A stretch of DNA of 64,000 nt from Apodemus sylvaticus (lineage: Eukaryota; Chordata; Mammalia; Rodentia; Muridae), in the NCBI RefSeq assembly GCF_947179515.1, contig NC_067483.1, positions 90,309,835-90,373,834 of the forward strand. The letters run 5' to 3'. Positions 1 through 8,904 of this stretch are shown here, piece after piece (position 1 is the first letter of the stretch; each line of letters begins with the position of its first letter). Under the pieces are notes generated by a model. The model saw nothing but the letters and a program-made list of their open reading frames with translations. It ran no database searches and had not been told where the DNA came from. Both the position numbers and the translations under genes were made by a program.

Positions 1-226
1 AGAGGGCAAAGTGAAGTACAACATTCTTACCATGAGTTACATTTAAAAAGTCATGTTTCTCTCAAATTATCTATTTAGGTCAAGTGTGTTTATGACTAGT
101 ATGGGTCGAGACTGATACGGAGTTGAAATCTGGTGGCTTCTGCCAGTCTTCATCTTCATGTTTTGGCACGGCTCCCTATTGTCTTTGAATTGTCTTTTGA
201 ATAAAGTTTAAATCCCTCTTGATTGC
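1..226. other. Unique intergenic sequence
   Basis: I see no gene, repeat or motif of note here. It is AT-balanced DNA before the first LTR fragment. Confidence 0.5.
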
Positions 227-624
227 TGTACTGGCTGGTTTTGTGTGTCAACTTGACACAAGCTGGAGTTATCACAGAAAAAGGAGCCTCCCTTGAGGAA
301 ATGTCTGCACAAGATCCAACTGTAAGGCATTTTCTCAATTAGTGATGAAGAGGGGAGGGTCTAGACCATTGTAGGTGGTGCCATCCCTGGGCTGGTGGTT
401 CTATAAGAAAGCAAGCTGAGCAAGCCAAGAGAAGCAAGCCAGTAAGTAACATCCCTCCATGTCCTCTGCATCAGCTCCTGCTTCCTGACCTGTGTTAGTT
501 CCTGTTCTGATTTTCTTTGGTGACGAACAGCAATGTGGAAATATAAGCTGAATAAACCCTTTCCTCCCCAACTTGCTTCTTGGTCCTGATGTTTTGTGCA
601 GGAATAGAAACCCTGACTAAGACA
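227..624 (+). mobile_element. Solo LTR, rodent MaLR class
   Basis: The element starts near TG and runs through GTGTCAACTTGACACAAGC to an AATAAA polyadenylation signal at about 551. It ends in CCCTGACTAAGACA, so it has TG...CA termini. This layout is typical of non-autonomous ERVL-MaLR solo LTRs in rodents. No internal coding region is attached. A second copy of the family lies in the opposite orientation at 19676-20031. The short ORFs on both strands are incidental. The subfamily is not fixed. Confidence 0.7.
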
Positions 625-1699
625 GTGGCCCAAACAGCCACACATGGCCCTTTACCCACACTCTCTCCAGGTACAATGGCCTCTCCATAATTTCCCAAGT
701 CACCTTGACATGTTCTACGTATGTCTAATACTGTTGTGATCCTCGTAGAATTAAATTTCTCCCTTGAGAGTGACGATTCATAATATAAAGTCTGTGGCAA
801 GATTTCATTTCCGTATGGTGTACAGTGGAAGGGTGGTACACTTCTGTGCCCTTCCATCTGGGTCCCACATGAAGAGGGAGAGGGCGGAGCTAAGGGCCAC
901 CTCATTAGCTCTCTCAGGCTTCTAGACGCTTTGTTACCTTTTGAGAATAGAAATGCAAACATTCAGCTTCCTCAAGACCGGATTGTGCCTCTGTGAAGGA
1001 AACCATTTATCCAGTGGGGTCACATAAGCCTTTATCAGCACCAGTCCAAGACGACCCCCCCCACCCTGTGGTGAATACAAAGACCAAGAGGTCATCCTTG
1101 GTCTTTGTCATCTTGTATATGTCTTCTGTTACATTGTAGCATTGTCAAAAGAAAGAAAATAAGCTCCCAGGAAACTTTACCACTAAGAGAAATCACTTCT
1201 GGGCTGGAGGGGTGGGGACTGGGATAAGCTATATTGCCTATCTCCTGCCACTTGAGTGCAAACTTTAGATGAATAAGGATTTTTCATTTGATCACTTCTG
1301 TACTTTTTACACTTAGAACAGGGCCTGGGATATAGGATCTACCACTTAATGCCTGCCTAGTCATTGAAATATGCTGGGGTTGGGTGGAGGGTAAACAAAA
1401 AATTCCATACATAAAAAATAAAGTGGCCCAGGTTTTTAACCGTGAGATTCTGGAAGGCTGGGCTGATGCCTCTGTGTGTCTGTGGGCTGGGGCTCAGCAT
1501 CTCCTGGATGGATTTATGTGTGGCTGAGCATCGTCTGGGCTCTGCTAAATGCCAGGTGAGTGTTAAGAAGTTCCAGAGTGGAGGCTTTGGTCCTTCTCAT
1601 GTCTTCCCTGGGCATCTTAAAGAAAATGCTCTGGCTGTGCTGACTATGGCTTTAAAGGGAGGAGTCTAAGAAACTAAGGAAGAAAAATCAGGGTGATAA

Positions 1700-1734
<35 letters not shown>

Positions 1735-3970
1735 GGAAAAGGTCAGGAAAACAACATTTTACTGTAATTAGCCACCACCGGGAATACATCTGAAAGCACT
1801 GACTGCCTCACCTTTACCTGGGAACCAGCTGAAGTGGGACATTTGACCAGAGGTGGTGACCACGTTAAAACAGCTCATTAGCAGCACCTGTTTGATTTTC
1901 TCCACAGACGAAACATTGCCTCCTAGAAGCCAAAGTGTAATGTTATTAAAAAATATTTACCCAATTCCAAATTCAATAAAAAGCTGAAGGTCCAGGCATT
2001 ACTTCTGTTGCTGGTCTCCTCCCCCCACCCATGGTGGTGAGTTAATTTAACAGACTGAAATGATATCCTAAGCATCAGAGAGTTGTGGCAGGCCCTGAGT
2101 GGCAGCCATCTTTGCATGCTGAAATTACCCAAGGCTTGTTTTAGTGAGATGCCTGTCCATTAAGAACAAAGCTGGATGCAGAATTCGTTGCTAAGAAAAG
2201 AATCAGAGGCAAGAGACCATCATAGCCCTTAAGGAGCTGTCAATGTAAGCATGTGTGTGCGTGGTGTGTATGTTTGTGAATGGGGGTGCCCTGTGAGTGT
2301 AGATTTATTTAAGCCCGTTAGTGGTCCTTTTCTGCATGCAGAACAATTGCCCTAGACTACATTTCCCAGTTTCCTTTGCATATCAGCAAGACCATGTGAC
2401 TAAATGGCCACTGTGACATCATCCTGGCTAATGGAATGTGGGCAGAATGTTTCAGGTCTGGCCCTCATACACCTTACTCTCCTTTCCCATGGGCTGATGT
2501 TAAAAAAAACATGTGTGTGTCTGTGTATAATGAATAAATTAATATGTGCATAAATTAATTATGCACTATTAATATGTCATACAGGTTTGAGCCTCTAGTG
2601 AAAAGCTGATAGTCACCCTTCCTTTCTTCTTCTTCCTCTCCCCTTCCCCCTCCTCCTCGTCTAGTATTTGATTGAGGTTCCATTTCCCAACCATGTAACT
2701 TTTTGTGGTATCACATTAGACCTTCCCTAATCACCCTAATACGAGACACCAATCAAGGATAATCCCTATGCTTTAAGCCATTCAAAACAATCCATATCAA
2801 CCAATCCACAGGAGGCCTGTGAAGCAGGACTTCACCCATGCAGCCTTGCAGCTCCACCGTCTGTTCCTCTATCCGAGGGACAATCACTGGTGTGGTCCTA
2901 CCTGGAAGGAGCAATTAAGTAACAAAGAATTCTGCCTCTCATTCACAAGGTGATACTGTGGCATACTTCACCATCTTTGAATCTTATAAAATGAGTCAGA
3001 TTACAGAAAACCAAAGGCCTGGTCAATCCATAAGCAGTTTGCATTCTTAGAGGTAGAAGGTGGACATTTGTTTTCCCTGCATCTGCCTCAAACATATGTC
3101 TGCACATGTATGCATACATACAGTGTATGTCCATAGCAGTACATCAAGGACTTCCTTAATTGGCATTCTGCAAAGTATCAGTCATCTTGGGCACCTTTCC
3201 ATGGGTCTGTGAGTCCATCAGGGAGCAGAGAGCTCTCTGAAGTGTCCAGTCCTTCCTAGTCTTGTGTCTTTATCTTTAGACCAATGCTAAGCTTGCCTCC
3301 TGCATGGTTTTCCATGCTCCTCTCGACATGGTTCTAGGTGTGTCTCGGACATTGTTCCATTTGACGTTTCTCTGCTTGTGTTGAAAACTCTGTCTTTGGT
3401 CTCTTCCTAACCTTTCCTGCCTAGGCTGTTCCATCTGCCCAGGAAACTTGTTGAACCCTTTGATTCTCCTCAAATCCATGCAGACACACAGTTGTCTGTC
3501 CTTACATAGCGTGTTGAGGTCACCTCCAGGATCCTGTCCCAGAGCACCCTCTCATTTGTACTTACCAATCATCGTTTCTATTACTTTAATTATTTATTCA
3601 TTTTTTAACCTTCCCACAGACTATGAACTTGTTGCATAGTGCATGTTTTGTGGTCTTTGTGCTCTGTGTCAACACAGTGAGTAGACTTTGTGTGGACAGA
3701 GGAGCCAGGGATGGCACACATGCCCAAATGAGCTCTTTTATCCAGTTCTGCAGCCCCGGAAACTTGCCTGCTCACGGACTGGGTGGATAGACCACAAGCC
3801 TTGAAAGCTTCTCCATCTTCACAAAACACGTCATTCAGTGCAACTCTGGGCTCATGTCTGCATGCTCTAGGATCAGTAACTCGATTGTCCACTTCCCTGA
3901 TGCTCACGATTCAAGAAACTAGAGGAGAAGAGAACATTACCTGGCTTCAGTCTTTACTTTTCAAACAATG
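625..3970. other. Intergenic stretch, mostly unique
   Basis: No gene is supported. The only structure I see is a possible old MIR-like fragment at about 1290-1370, a CA repeat at 1702-1733, a short TG-rich piece near 2250-2280 and a pyrimidine-rich run at 2618-2660. Open frames here are short, lack codon bias and match no family I recognise. Confidence 0.5.
1702..1733. repeat. (CA)16 microsatellite
   Basis: An uninterrupted CA dinucleotide run, read directly from the sequence. Pure runs of this length are usually polymorphic. Confidence 0.97.
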
Positions 3971-3972
3971 TT

Positions 3973-4300
3973 TTCCTCAAAGTCCATATGTTAGAAATTG
4001 AATCCTCGAATGGCACAATGCATAAAGCAGAGTCGGGTAGGAGTTGTTTGGAGTCCATCTCCACGAGCATGAACTGATGCAGCTCTGGGAGTGGGTGGGT
4101 TCTGATAACAGGATGAAGGTCAGTCTTTTTCAGCTGTCAGTCTCTGTCTCCCCCCTCCCTCCTCCTCCGTGTATTTATGTCTGGCCACATGATATCTTCT
4201 GCAATGCTATAATGTAGCAATACCCTCACCAGCAGCAGTTCTTGATCTTGAACTACCTAGTCTCCAGGACATGAGCCAAGAAATTTTCCATTATTTATAA
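3973..4300 (+). mobile_element. Old MaLR (MST/MLT1-like) LTR fragment
   Basis: The start resembles the MST/MLT1 opening (AAGTCCATATGTTAGAAATT followed by GAATCC). The middle has the 'GGTGGGTTCTGATAACAGGATG' type of motif, and a later stretch reads like the LTR 3' half (GAGCCAAGAAATTTTCCATT). It is diverged, so family and borders are approximate. Confidence 0.45.
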
Positions 4301-4301
4301 A

Positions 4302-4338
4302 CTATATCTAAATGCCTGCCTGTGGCATTTAGATATAG
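4302..4338. repeat. Perfect 15-bp inverted repeat, 7-nt loop
   Basis: The left arm CTATATCTAAATGCC (4302-4316) and the right arm GGCATTTAGATATAG (4324-4338) are exact reverse complements around TGCCTGT. The element sits at the 3' edge of the diverged LTR. No flanking target duplication is seen, and no function is assigned. Confidence 0.95.
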
Positions 4339-4619
4339 CAGCAGAAAGCAGAGGATGAGTTCCCCTGCCATTTCATGACTGCTTCTGTGTCTGCTTAATA
4401 CCTCAAGAAGTCTACAATGAGTCTGGAAACCTTTGCCTTTTTCTGCCGTTAGTAGTGAACTCCTGTATGGGTGAGAAAGACAGAGCAGGTAAGTTTCCCC
4501 CTCACTTGGTAGGAGGTAAGTCCTGCTATCTCCTGCACTCCATGTCCCCTGACTTCCTTTTCTGGAGAAAGTGTATATCCAATTATATCTAAGATGACTT
4601 GCTTTTGAGATTCCAGTAC

Positions 4620-4862
4620 CTCAGAAGATGGCCATTTTTTGAGACAAGGCCTTTAAAGAGGCAATTAGTCTAAATGAGGCCATTAGGATTGTCCCAGGCA
4701 CCACAGAGGAATGCCCACATGAACACACGGGAGAAGACTGTCAGCTGCACACATGCCAACATTTGCACTTTGCATAAACAGCCCCTGGAACCGGGACAGA
4801 TTGAATTCCTGTTGTATAAGCCACCAAGTACAGGGTATTTTATGGACGCTATGGAAAAAATA
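4620..4862 (+). mobile_element. Old MLT1/MaLR-like LTR fragment
   Basis: Phrases such as GGCCTTTAAAGAGGCAATTA, AATGAGGCCATTAGG and TATAAGCCACCAAGTACAGG match the order of motifs in mammalian MLT1-type LTRs. The copy is diverged and its ends are uncertain. Confidence 0.45.
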
Positions 4863-5184
4863 AAACACAATATAGGAAACTGATGCAATATTGTGCTGAA
4901 GCCACCCTCCCAATGCTTCATTGTGTGAGTCAGAATGATGGGAATGCCCAGTCCTATTCTGCACTGAGGAGAGAGCCCAGCGTGACCATGTGCCCCTTTC
5001 TCAAACAAACTCTAACTGCTGGATCTGGGTGGGCAATGGGGAAATCAGCTAGCTTTAGTTTGACTACAAGCTGGCAAAGAGTCTGGAAACTGTCACATAA
5101 AATGAAGTGGCTGTATAGAATCCGCAGAAGACAAAGGCCAAGGAAACTGATGCTATCTCCAACTGAATGAAGTGCCGTCTTCCA

Positions 5185-5415
5185 TTTTTTTTAAATTTAT
5201 ATTTGTAAGATTTTTGCCTGCATGTCTGTAAGCACACCGCATTCATGCCTGGTGCCTGTGAAGATCAGAAGAGGGCAAGGCTATCAGATCCTCTGGGACT
5301 AGAATTACAGATGGTTGTGAGCCACCAGGGGTGGGGCGGGGTGGGGCTGGGAATATAACCCCTCATCATCTGAGGAACAGCAAGAAGTCTTAACCACTGA
5401 GCCATCTCTCCAGCC
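5185..5415 (-). mobile_element. B3-type SINE
   Basis: Read on the minus strand it begins with GGCTGGAGAGATGGCTCAGTG (split here at 5395-5415). It continues through the B3-like box and ends in the ATGCAGGCAAAA-type tail near 5210. It is a non-coding RNA polymerase III-derived retroposon. A G-rich expansion (GGGGTGGGGCGGGG, about 5329-5347) interrupts the body. Confidence 0.75.
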
Positions 5416-5654
5416 TTGAAAGTTTGTCTTAAAGAAGGAGAATTTGGCTTAGCTGTGTGGGCCCAGAAAGGAAGGAGAAGCAGAACCACAGACAATGCTT
5501 TGGGAAGGGTTCTTGGTTCTGTTATAGCTTTGTCAACATAATACAAAGCATAACTGAGAAGAGGAAATCTCAACTGAAGAATTGTCCCCATGTGGCCATA
5601 TCTGGGGGAATTTTTTTCTTAAATGCTGATTAAATGAAGGAGGGCCCAGCCTAC

Positions 5655-5870
5655 TGTATGAGTATGTGTGTATGTGTGCACGTGCCTGTGTGTGTGTTTG
5701 TGTATGTGTGTATATGTATGTGTATGTGTAAGTATGACTGTGTGTGTATGTATGTGTGTATGAGTGTGTGTGTGCATGTGTGTATGTGAGTGTGTATGTG
5801 TGTGTATGTATATGTGTATATATGTGTGTGTGTGTATGTCTGTGTGTGTGCGCGCACACGTGCATGTGAT
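5655..5870. repeat. TG/TATG-rich simple repeat
   Basis: Degenerate TG, TATG and TGTA units over about 215 bp, directly visible. It produces spurious His/Thr-rich frames on the minus strand, which are not genes. Confidence 0.95.
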
Positions 5871-5876
5871 TGTGTG

Positions 5877-6090
5877 ATTCCTAGGCAGATGGGCCTGAGC
5901 TGTAATATGAAAGTCTGCTGAACAACCCACGGGAAGTAAAGCTGGCAAGCAACATTCCTCCACGGCCGAGTTCCTCCTCAGCTCCTGCCTTGACTTTCCT
6001 TAATGGTGGACTGGAACTTGTAAGCCAAGTAAAACTCTTTGCCTCCCCAAGTTGTTTTTGGTCAGTGTTTTATCACAATATCAGAAAAAC
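5877..6090 (+). mobile_element. 3' half of a MaLR-class LTR
   Basis: The segment keeps the AGCTCCTGCC, TAAGCCAAGTAAAACTCTTT and CCCCAAGTTGTTTTTGGTCA motifs of the LTR family seen at 227-624. It is more diverged and is truncated at the 5' side by the TG tract. Confidence 0.55.
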
Positions 6091-7430
6091 AAAGTAGAGC
6101 AGTCCCACACAAGAAAGGCTTTTCTGAGTGCTACTGGCAGCTACAACAACAGGCTGAGGCTGTTAATTTTTGTGGTACTAGGGGTGGAGCCATGTGCCTC
6201 ACACAAGAGTTAGGCCAGTGGTCTCCTCCTGAGATGTAGCTCCAGCTGGATACTACTATGGTACAAAGGAAATTAAGCACAGATCCCATGTTTGGGCTAG
6301 ATGAACTTGGATGTTCCTGTCGGCCCTGGCACTCTGTAGAAACGGACTGCTGCAGCTAAGGGGCAAGATTTCAGATATGTTTGATGCATGGTCAACAAAT
6401 AATTTTATGCCCTGTGGATCTGACAGCTATTTTAAAATGGTAGATATTTCACTGAGAATAAACTAGAATAAGTATTCAATTTGCAGCGAACAATCTTAGG
6501 GCCTTGGAAACACAGAAAAATGCCCAAGTAATGCTTTGGGGGCCTCAAAGTACACGCTTTAGCAGGAATGCATTTGTGATAGCCAAAACTGTTAAACTTA
6601 CTCTGTGCAAAGCTGACATCTCAATTTTACAAATCGGGGGAGGGGGAAACCCAACAACAGTGAACTAGATTTATCTACTAAAAGCTAATTTCTCCTGCAA
6701 GAATTTGTTAAAATTACTCTCAGTAAGAGCCAACACGGTAAAAGCTGTAATTTCCCAACTACCTTCGGTATGTGAGATTTTGGGAAAGTCGATAGAAGGA
6801 CGGGATGATTTGGTGGCTGTATCAGAAACATGGTTTTTCATATCCACAAATTGCTACAGAATAATGGAGTACCAGTGGTTCAAAAATACTGCCTGCTGGC
6901 ACTGCCTCATTAAGGCACACCCTGTAATCACCGTGGCTGGAACGTGGACCCTCGGAGCCCAGCCCAGACCTCAGAGGGAGGTCTAGCTTGCTGGAGAACA
7001 GAGCTAGCAGCAGGCTGAACTTAAGACACCAGAAAGGGATCTCTGACCAGGGGAACTTTTTTTCTCCTGAGGACCCCCTGATCCTTTCAGGTTCTTAGCC
7101 ACAGGAAATAAGCCTTCCCTTCCGGTGATACCCAGCTTTCCGCATTGGCACCCATCGTCTCACCGCTCGGTCTCTTGTCTCCCTGGAGGAGAGCCTCTCA
7201 AGAGAAAGCTCCGAGAGATGCGTGCATCTCTAAGGCAGCCACGAGGGGGAAATGCCTCCTCGGGCTGTCCACTGAGCTCAAGGGGAGGCTCAGACCCCGT
7301 GGAGATGCTCGGGGTCACCAAGAACTTGAGGTTTTAGCACCAAGGGTTGTGCTTACTCTGCCCCATTCAAGTTAACCCTGTCATCGGTGGATGGTCCTGG
7401 GTGGGATCATCCTGTCCACCTCCACGTTCG
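6091..7430. other. Upstream flank of Susd4, unique
   Basis: No gene or clear repeat is seen. The sequence is AT-balanced to about 6900 and becomes more CG-rich towards the CpG island. It may hold distal promoter elements, but nothing specific can be shown from the sequence alone. Confidence 0.45.
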
Positions 7431-7511
7431 AGGTCGCAGCCTCTGGTGGCACGCACGGGACTAAGGGCTCCAGAGGCCACCACTGGTGAAGGATCGCGGT
7501 GCAGACCTGCG

Positions 7512-7591
7512 GTGTGTGTGCGCGTGCGTGTGCCTGGGTATGTGTGCGTGCATATGCGTATGCGCGTGTGTGAATGCGTGTGCGTGTGTGC
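7512..7591. repeat. Alternating purine-pyrimidine (TG/CG/CATA) tract
   Basis: Three blocks alternate strictly between purine and pyrimidine: 7512-7533, 7538-7572 (35 nt without a break) and 7574-7591. They contain TG, CG and TA steps. Such tracts can adopt left-handed Z-DNA under negative supercoiling. The tract sits just upstream of the inferred promoter core. Confidence 0.9.
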
Positions 7592-7699
7592 CGCCGCCTG
7601 GCGACTCGTGCTCGACAGGTGCAGGCGCGCCAGCTTCCCATTGGCCACGGCGTCCTCCTCTGCCCACGCCGTCCCCCTTCCCCCTGCTACCGGCGCTGG

Positions 7700-8111
7700 C
7701 TGGGACCCGCCGAGGCGCGTGCAGGCCCGCGCGCCCCTGCCCTTCCCGCGCGCGCCAGGGCCTCGTCCCTTCCTCCCCCTCTCCGCGCCGCCGCCGCGCG
7801 CTCCCGAGCTCAGGTAGCGGGCGCGCGGGCGCCTCCCCGGGGGCGCGCAGCCCGGCAGCCGTGGCCCTCGTCACCCCCGTCCCCGGCCACTCGGGGGAGC
7901 CCGGGGAGGGAGCGCGCGGCGGGACGGGCGGGGGCGGTGTAGCCCAGCAGCCGCCGAGGCTTCCGTCTCGCTCTCTCGCTCGCTCTCTGTCTTGCTTGCT
8001 CGCTCGCTCGCTCGCGCAGCGGCGGCAGCAGAGGTCGCGCACAGATGCGGGTTAGACTGGCGGGGGGAGGAGGCGGAGGAGGGAAGGAAGCTGCATGCAT
8101 GAGACCCACAG
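7700..8111 (+). other. Susd4: Susd4 exon 1, 5' untranslated (start approximate)
   Basis: The 3' edge is defined by a good donor: the exon ends ...CCCACAG at 8111, followed by GTAAGAG at 8112. The 5' edge cannot be read from sequence and is placed inside the CpG island. The exon contains a CTCG-type repeat (about 7967-8017), a GGAGGCGGAGGAGGG purine stretch and three ATGs near its end (8045, 8095, 8099), all in poor initiation context. One of these opens an upstream ORF described separately. The assignment as Susd4 leader rests on position and splice sites; no transcript was available to me. Confidence 0.65.
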
Positions 8112-8747
8112 GTAAGAGCCGGAGCCCGGAAGGGGCTTGCCTGCCCCGGGGAGGCGTGCGCAGGCCGGGCTGGGCGAGTTGGCTCCTGGCTCAGCTCCCC
8201 TAAGGGAGGAATTTTTAAAATAAAAATAACAGCTCAGATTTCATAAGGGACTGGGGCAATAGGAACCTCCCAATCCTTGGAAAAGCAGAGAAGTATCCAG
8301 GGGCAGCAGGGGGCACATTGTGAGATTCCTCAGAGTGAAATGTACAGGCCCAGGGAAAAGTGTTTTCTCAGCTGCTTGATGCTAGAAGGCTTTAGACTTT
8401 CCTGCCATGATCAGAACCGCTGAATCCCGGGGACCAGCACAGAGCCAGTGTGCACTAACCCCTGTCCTGTCTCCCCTCCTCCATTCCTCCCGCACGCGCA
8501 GTATCCCAGGGTGGCTGTTACTCTCTGGACCCTGCATGGGGGGTGGCAGGGAGGATTTCGCTGTGGGAAAGGGGGCGGGGGCTGCGCAGGGGCGAACAGG
8601 GATGGGATGGAGCCCGCAAAGCCCAGGCACCGGGTCCCCAGGGCGGAGGAGGGAGAGCTTGGCCCCAGAGCCCGGGCAACCCCGGTGTATTGTCGTGTTC
8701 CGCTCCTGGTTGCAGACTCTTGCAAGCTGGATGCCCTCTGTGGATGA
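8045..8747 (+). other. Upstream ORF of Susd4 (spliced, 32 codons)
   Basis: If exon 1 (ending 8111) joins the acceptor at 8715/8716, the ATG at 8045 opens a 32-codon frame ending in TGA at 8745-8747. The stop lies 3 nt before the main ATG at 8751 and in the same frame. The uORF start has C at -3 and C at +4, a weak context, so leaky scanning or reinitiation would be expected. The peptide is Gly/Arg-rich at first and resembles nothing I know. The frame exists only for this splice choice; with the alternative acceptor at 8501/8502 it changes. Confidence 0.5.
8112..8715 (+). other. Susd4: Susd4 intron 1
   Basis: It starts with GTAAGAG and ends with TTGCAG before 8716. Inside it lies a second acceptor at 8501. 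That site has a branch-like CACTAAC (about 8453-8459), a long pyrimidine tract and a terminal CGCAG, and it looks stronger by eye than the one at 8715. The true exon 2 could therefore start at 8502. The 8540-8690 part is again GC-rich. Confidence 0.55.
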
Positions 8748-8750
8748 AAG

Positions 8751-8898
8751 ATGTATCATGGAATGAACCCGAGCAATGGAGATGGATTTCTAGAGCAGCA
8801 GCTGCAGCAACAGCAGCCTCAGTCCCCCCAGAGACTCTTGGCCGTGATCCTGTGGTTTCAACTGGCGCTGTGCTTTGGCCCTGCCCAGCTCACGGGTG
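8751..8898 (+). CDS. Susd4: SUSD4 N-terminal coding exon (partial CDS, residues 1-49)
   Basis: This exon encodes the first 49 residues of SUSD4, a type I membrane protein whose later exons carry four sushi (CCP) domains and a transmembrane segment. SUSD4 is known as a complement regulator and, in brain, as a partner of NEDD4-family ubiquitin ligases that controls GluA2 AMPA-receptor turnover. I recognise the protein by its start MYHGMNPSNGDGFLEQQ, a Gln-rich run at residues 16-24, and a hydrophobic segment at about 29-42 (LLAVILWFQLALCF), which is the signal sequence. It has an unusually long 28-residue lead-in. An in-frame TGA at 8745-8747 fixes the ATG at 8751, which has A at -3. Codon 50 is split: G at 8898, then the donor GTAAGT at 8899-8904. 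No sushi exon occurs in the remaining window, so the gene is incomplete here. Confidence 0.9.
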
Positions 8899-8904
8899 GT
8901 AAGT

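Larger units (their letters stand above)
7430..8170 (+). promoter_or_regulatory. Susd4: Susd4 CpG-island promoter
   Basis: This stretch is very GC- and CpG-rich, unlike the DNA on either side, and it directly precedes the exon that splices towards the Susd4 start codon. No TATA box is seen. An inverted CCAAT box (ATTGG, 7640-7644) and an E2F-like TTCCCGCGC (about 7743) lie in its core. Such TATA-less islands normally initiate at scattered sites. I infer initiation somewhere between about 7700 and 8000. No ATG occurs between about 7600 and 8045, which suits a long 5' leader. Confidence 0.8.

Noticed and set aside
5533..5963. Minus-strand His/Thr-rich frames of 110-114 codons
   Set aside because: They are translations of the TG/TATG repeat and have no coding signature.
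7461..8055. Long frames on both strands across the CpG island (up to 193 codons)
   Set aside because: High GC content removes stop codons. Frames on both strands are open at once, which points to composition, not coding.
8407..8902. Frames of 119 codons overlapping the Susd4 first coding exon
   Set aside because: They lie in other frames from the recognised SUSD4 start and run into the splice donor.
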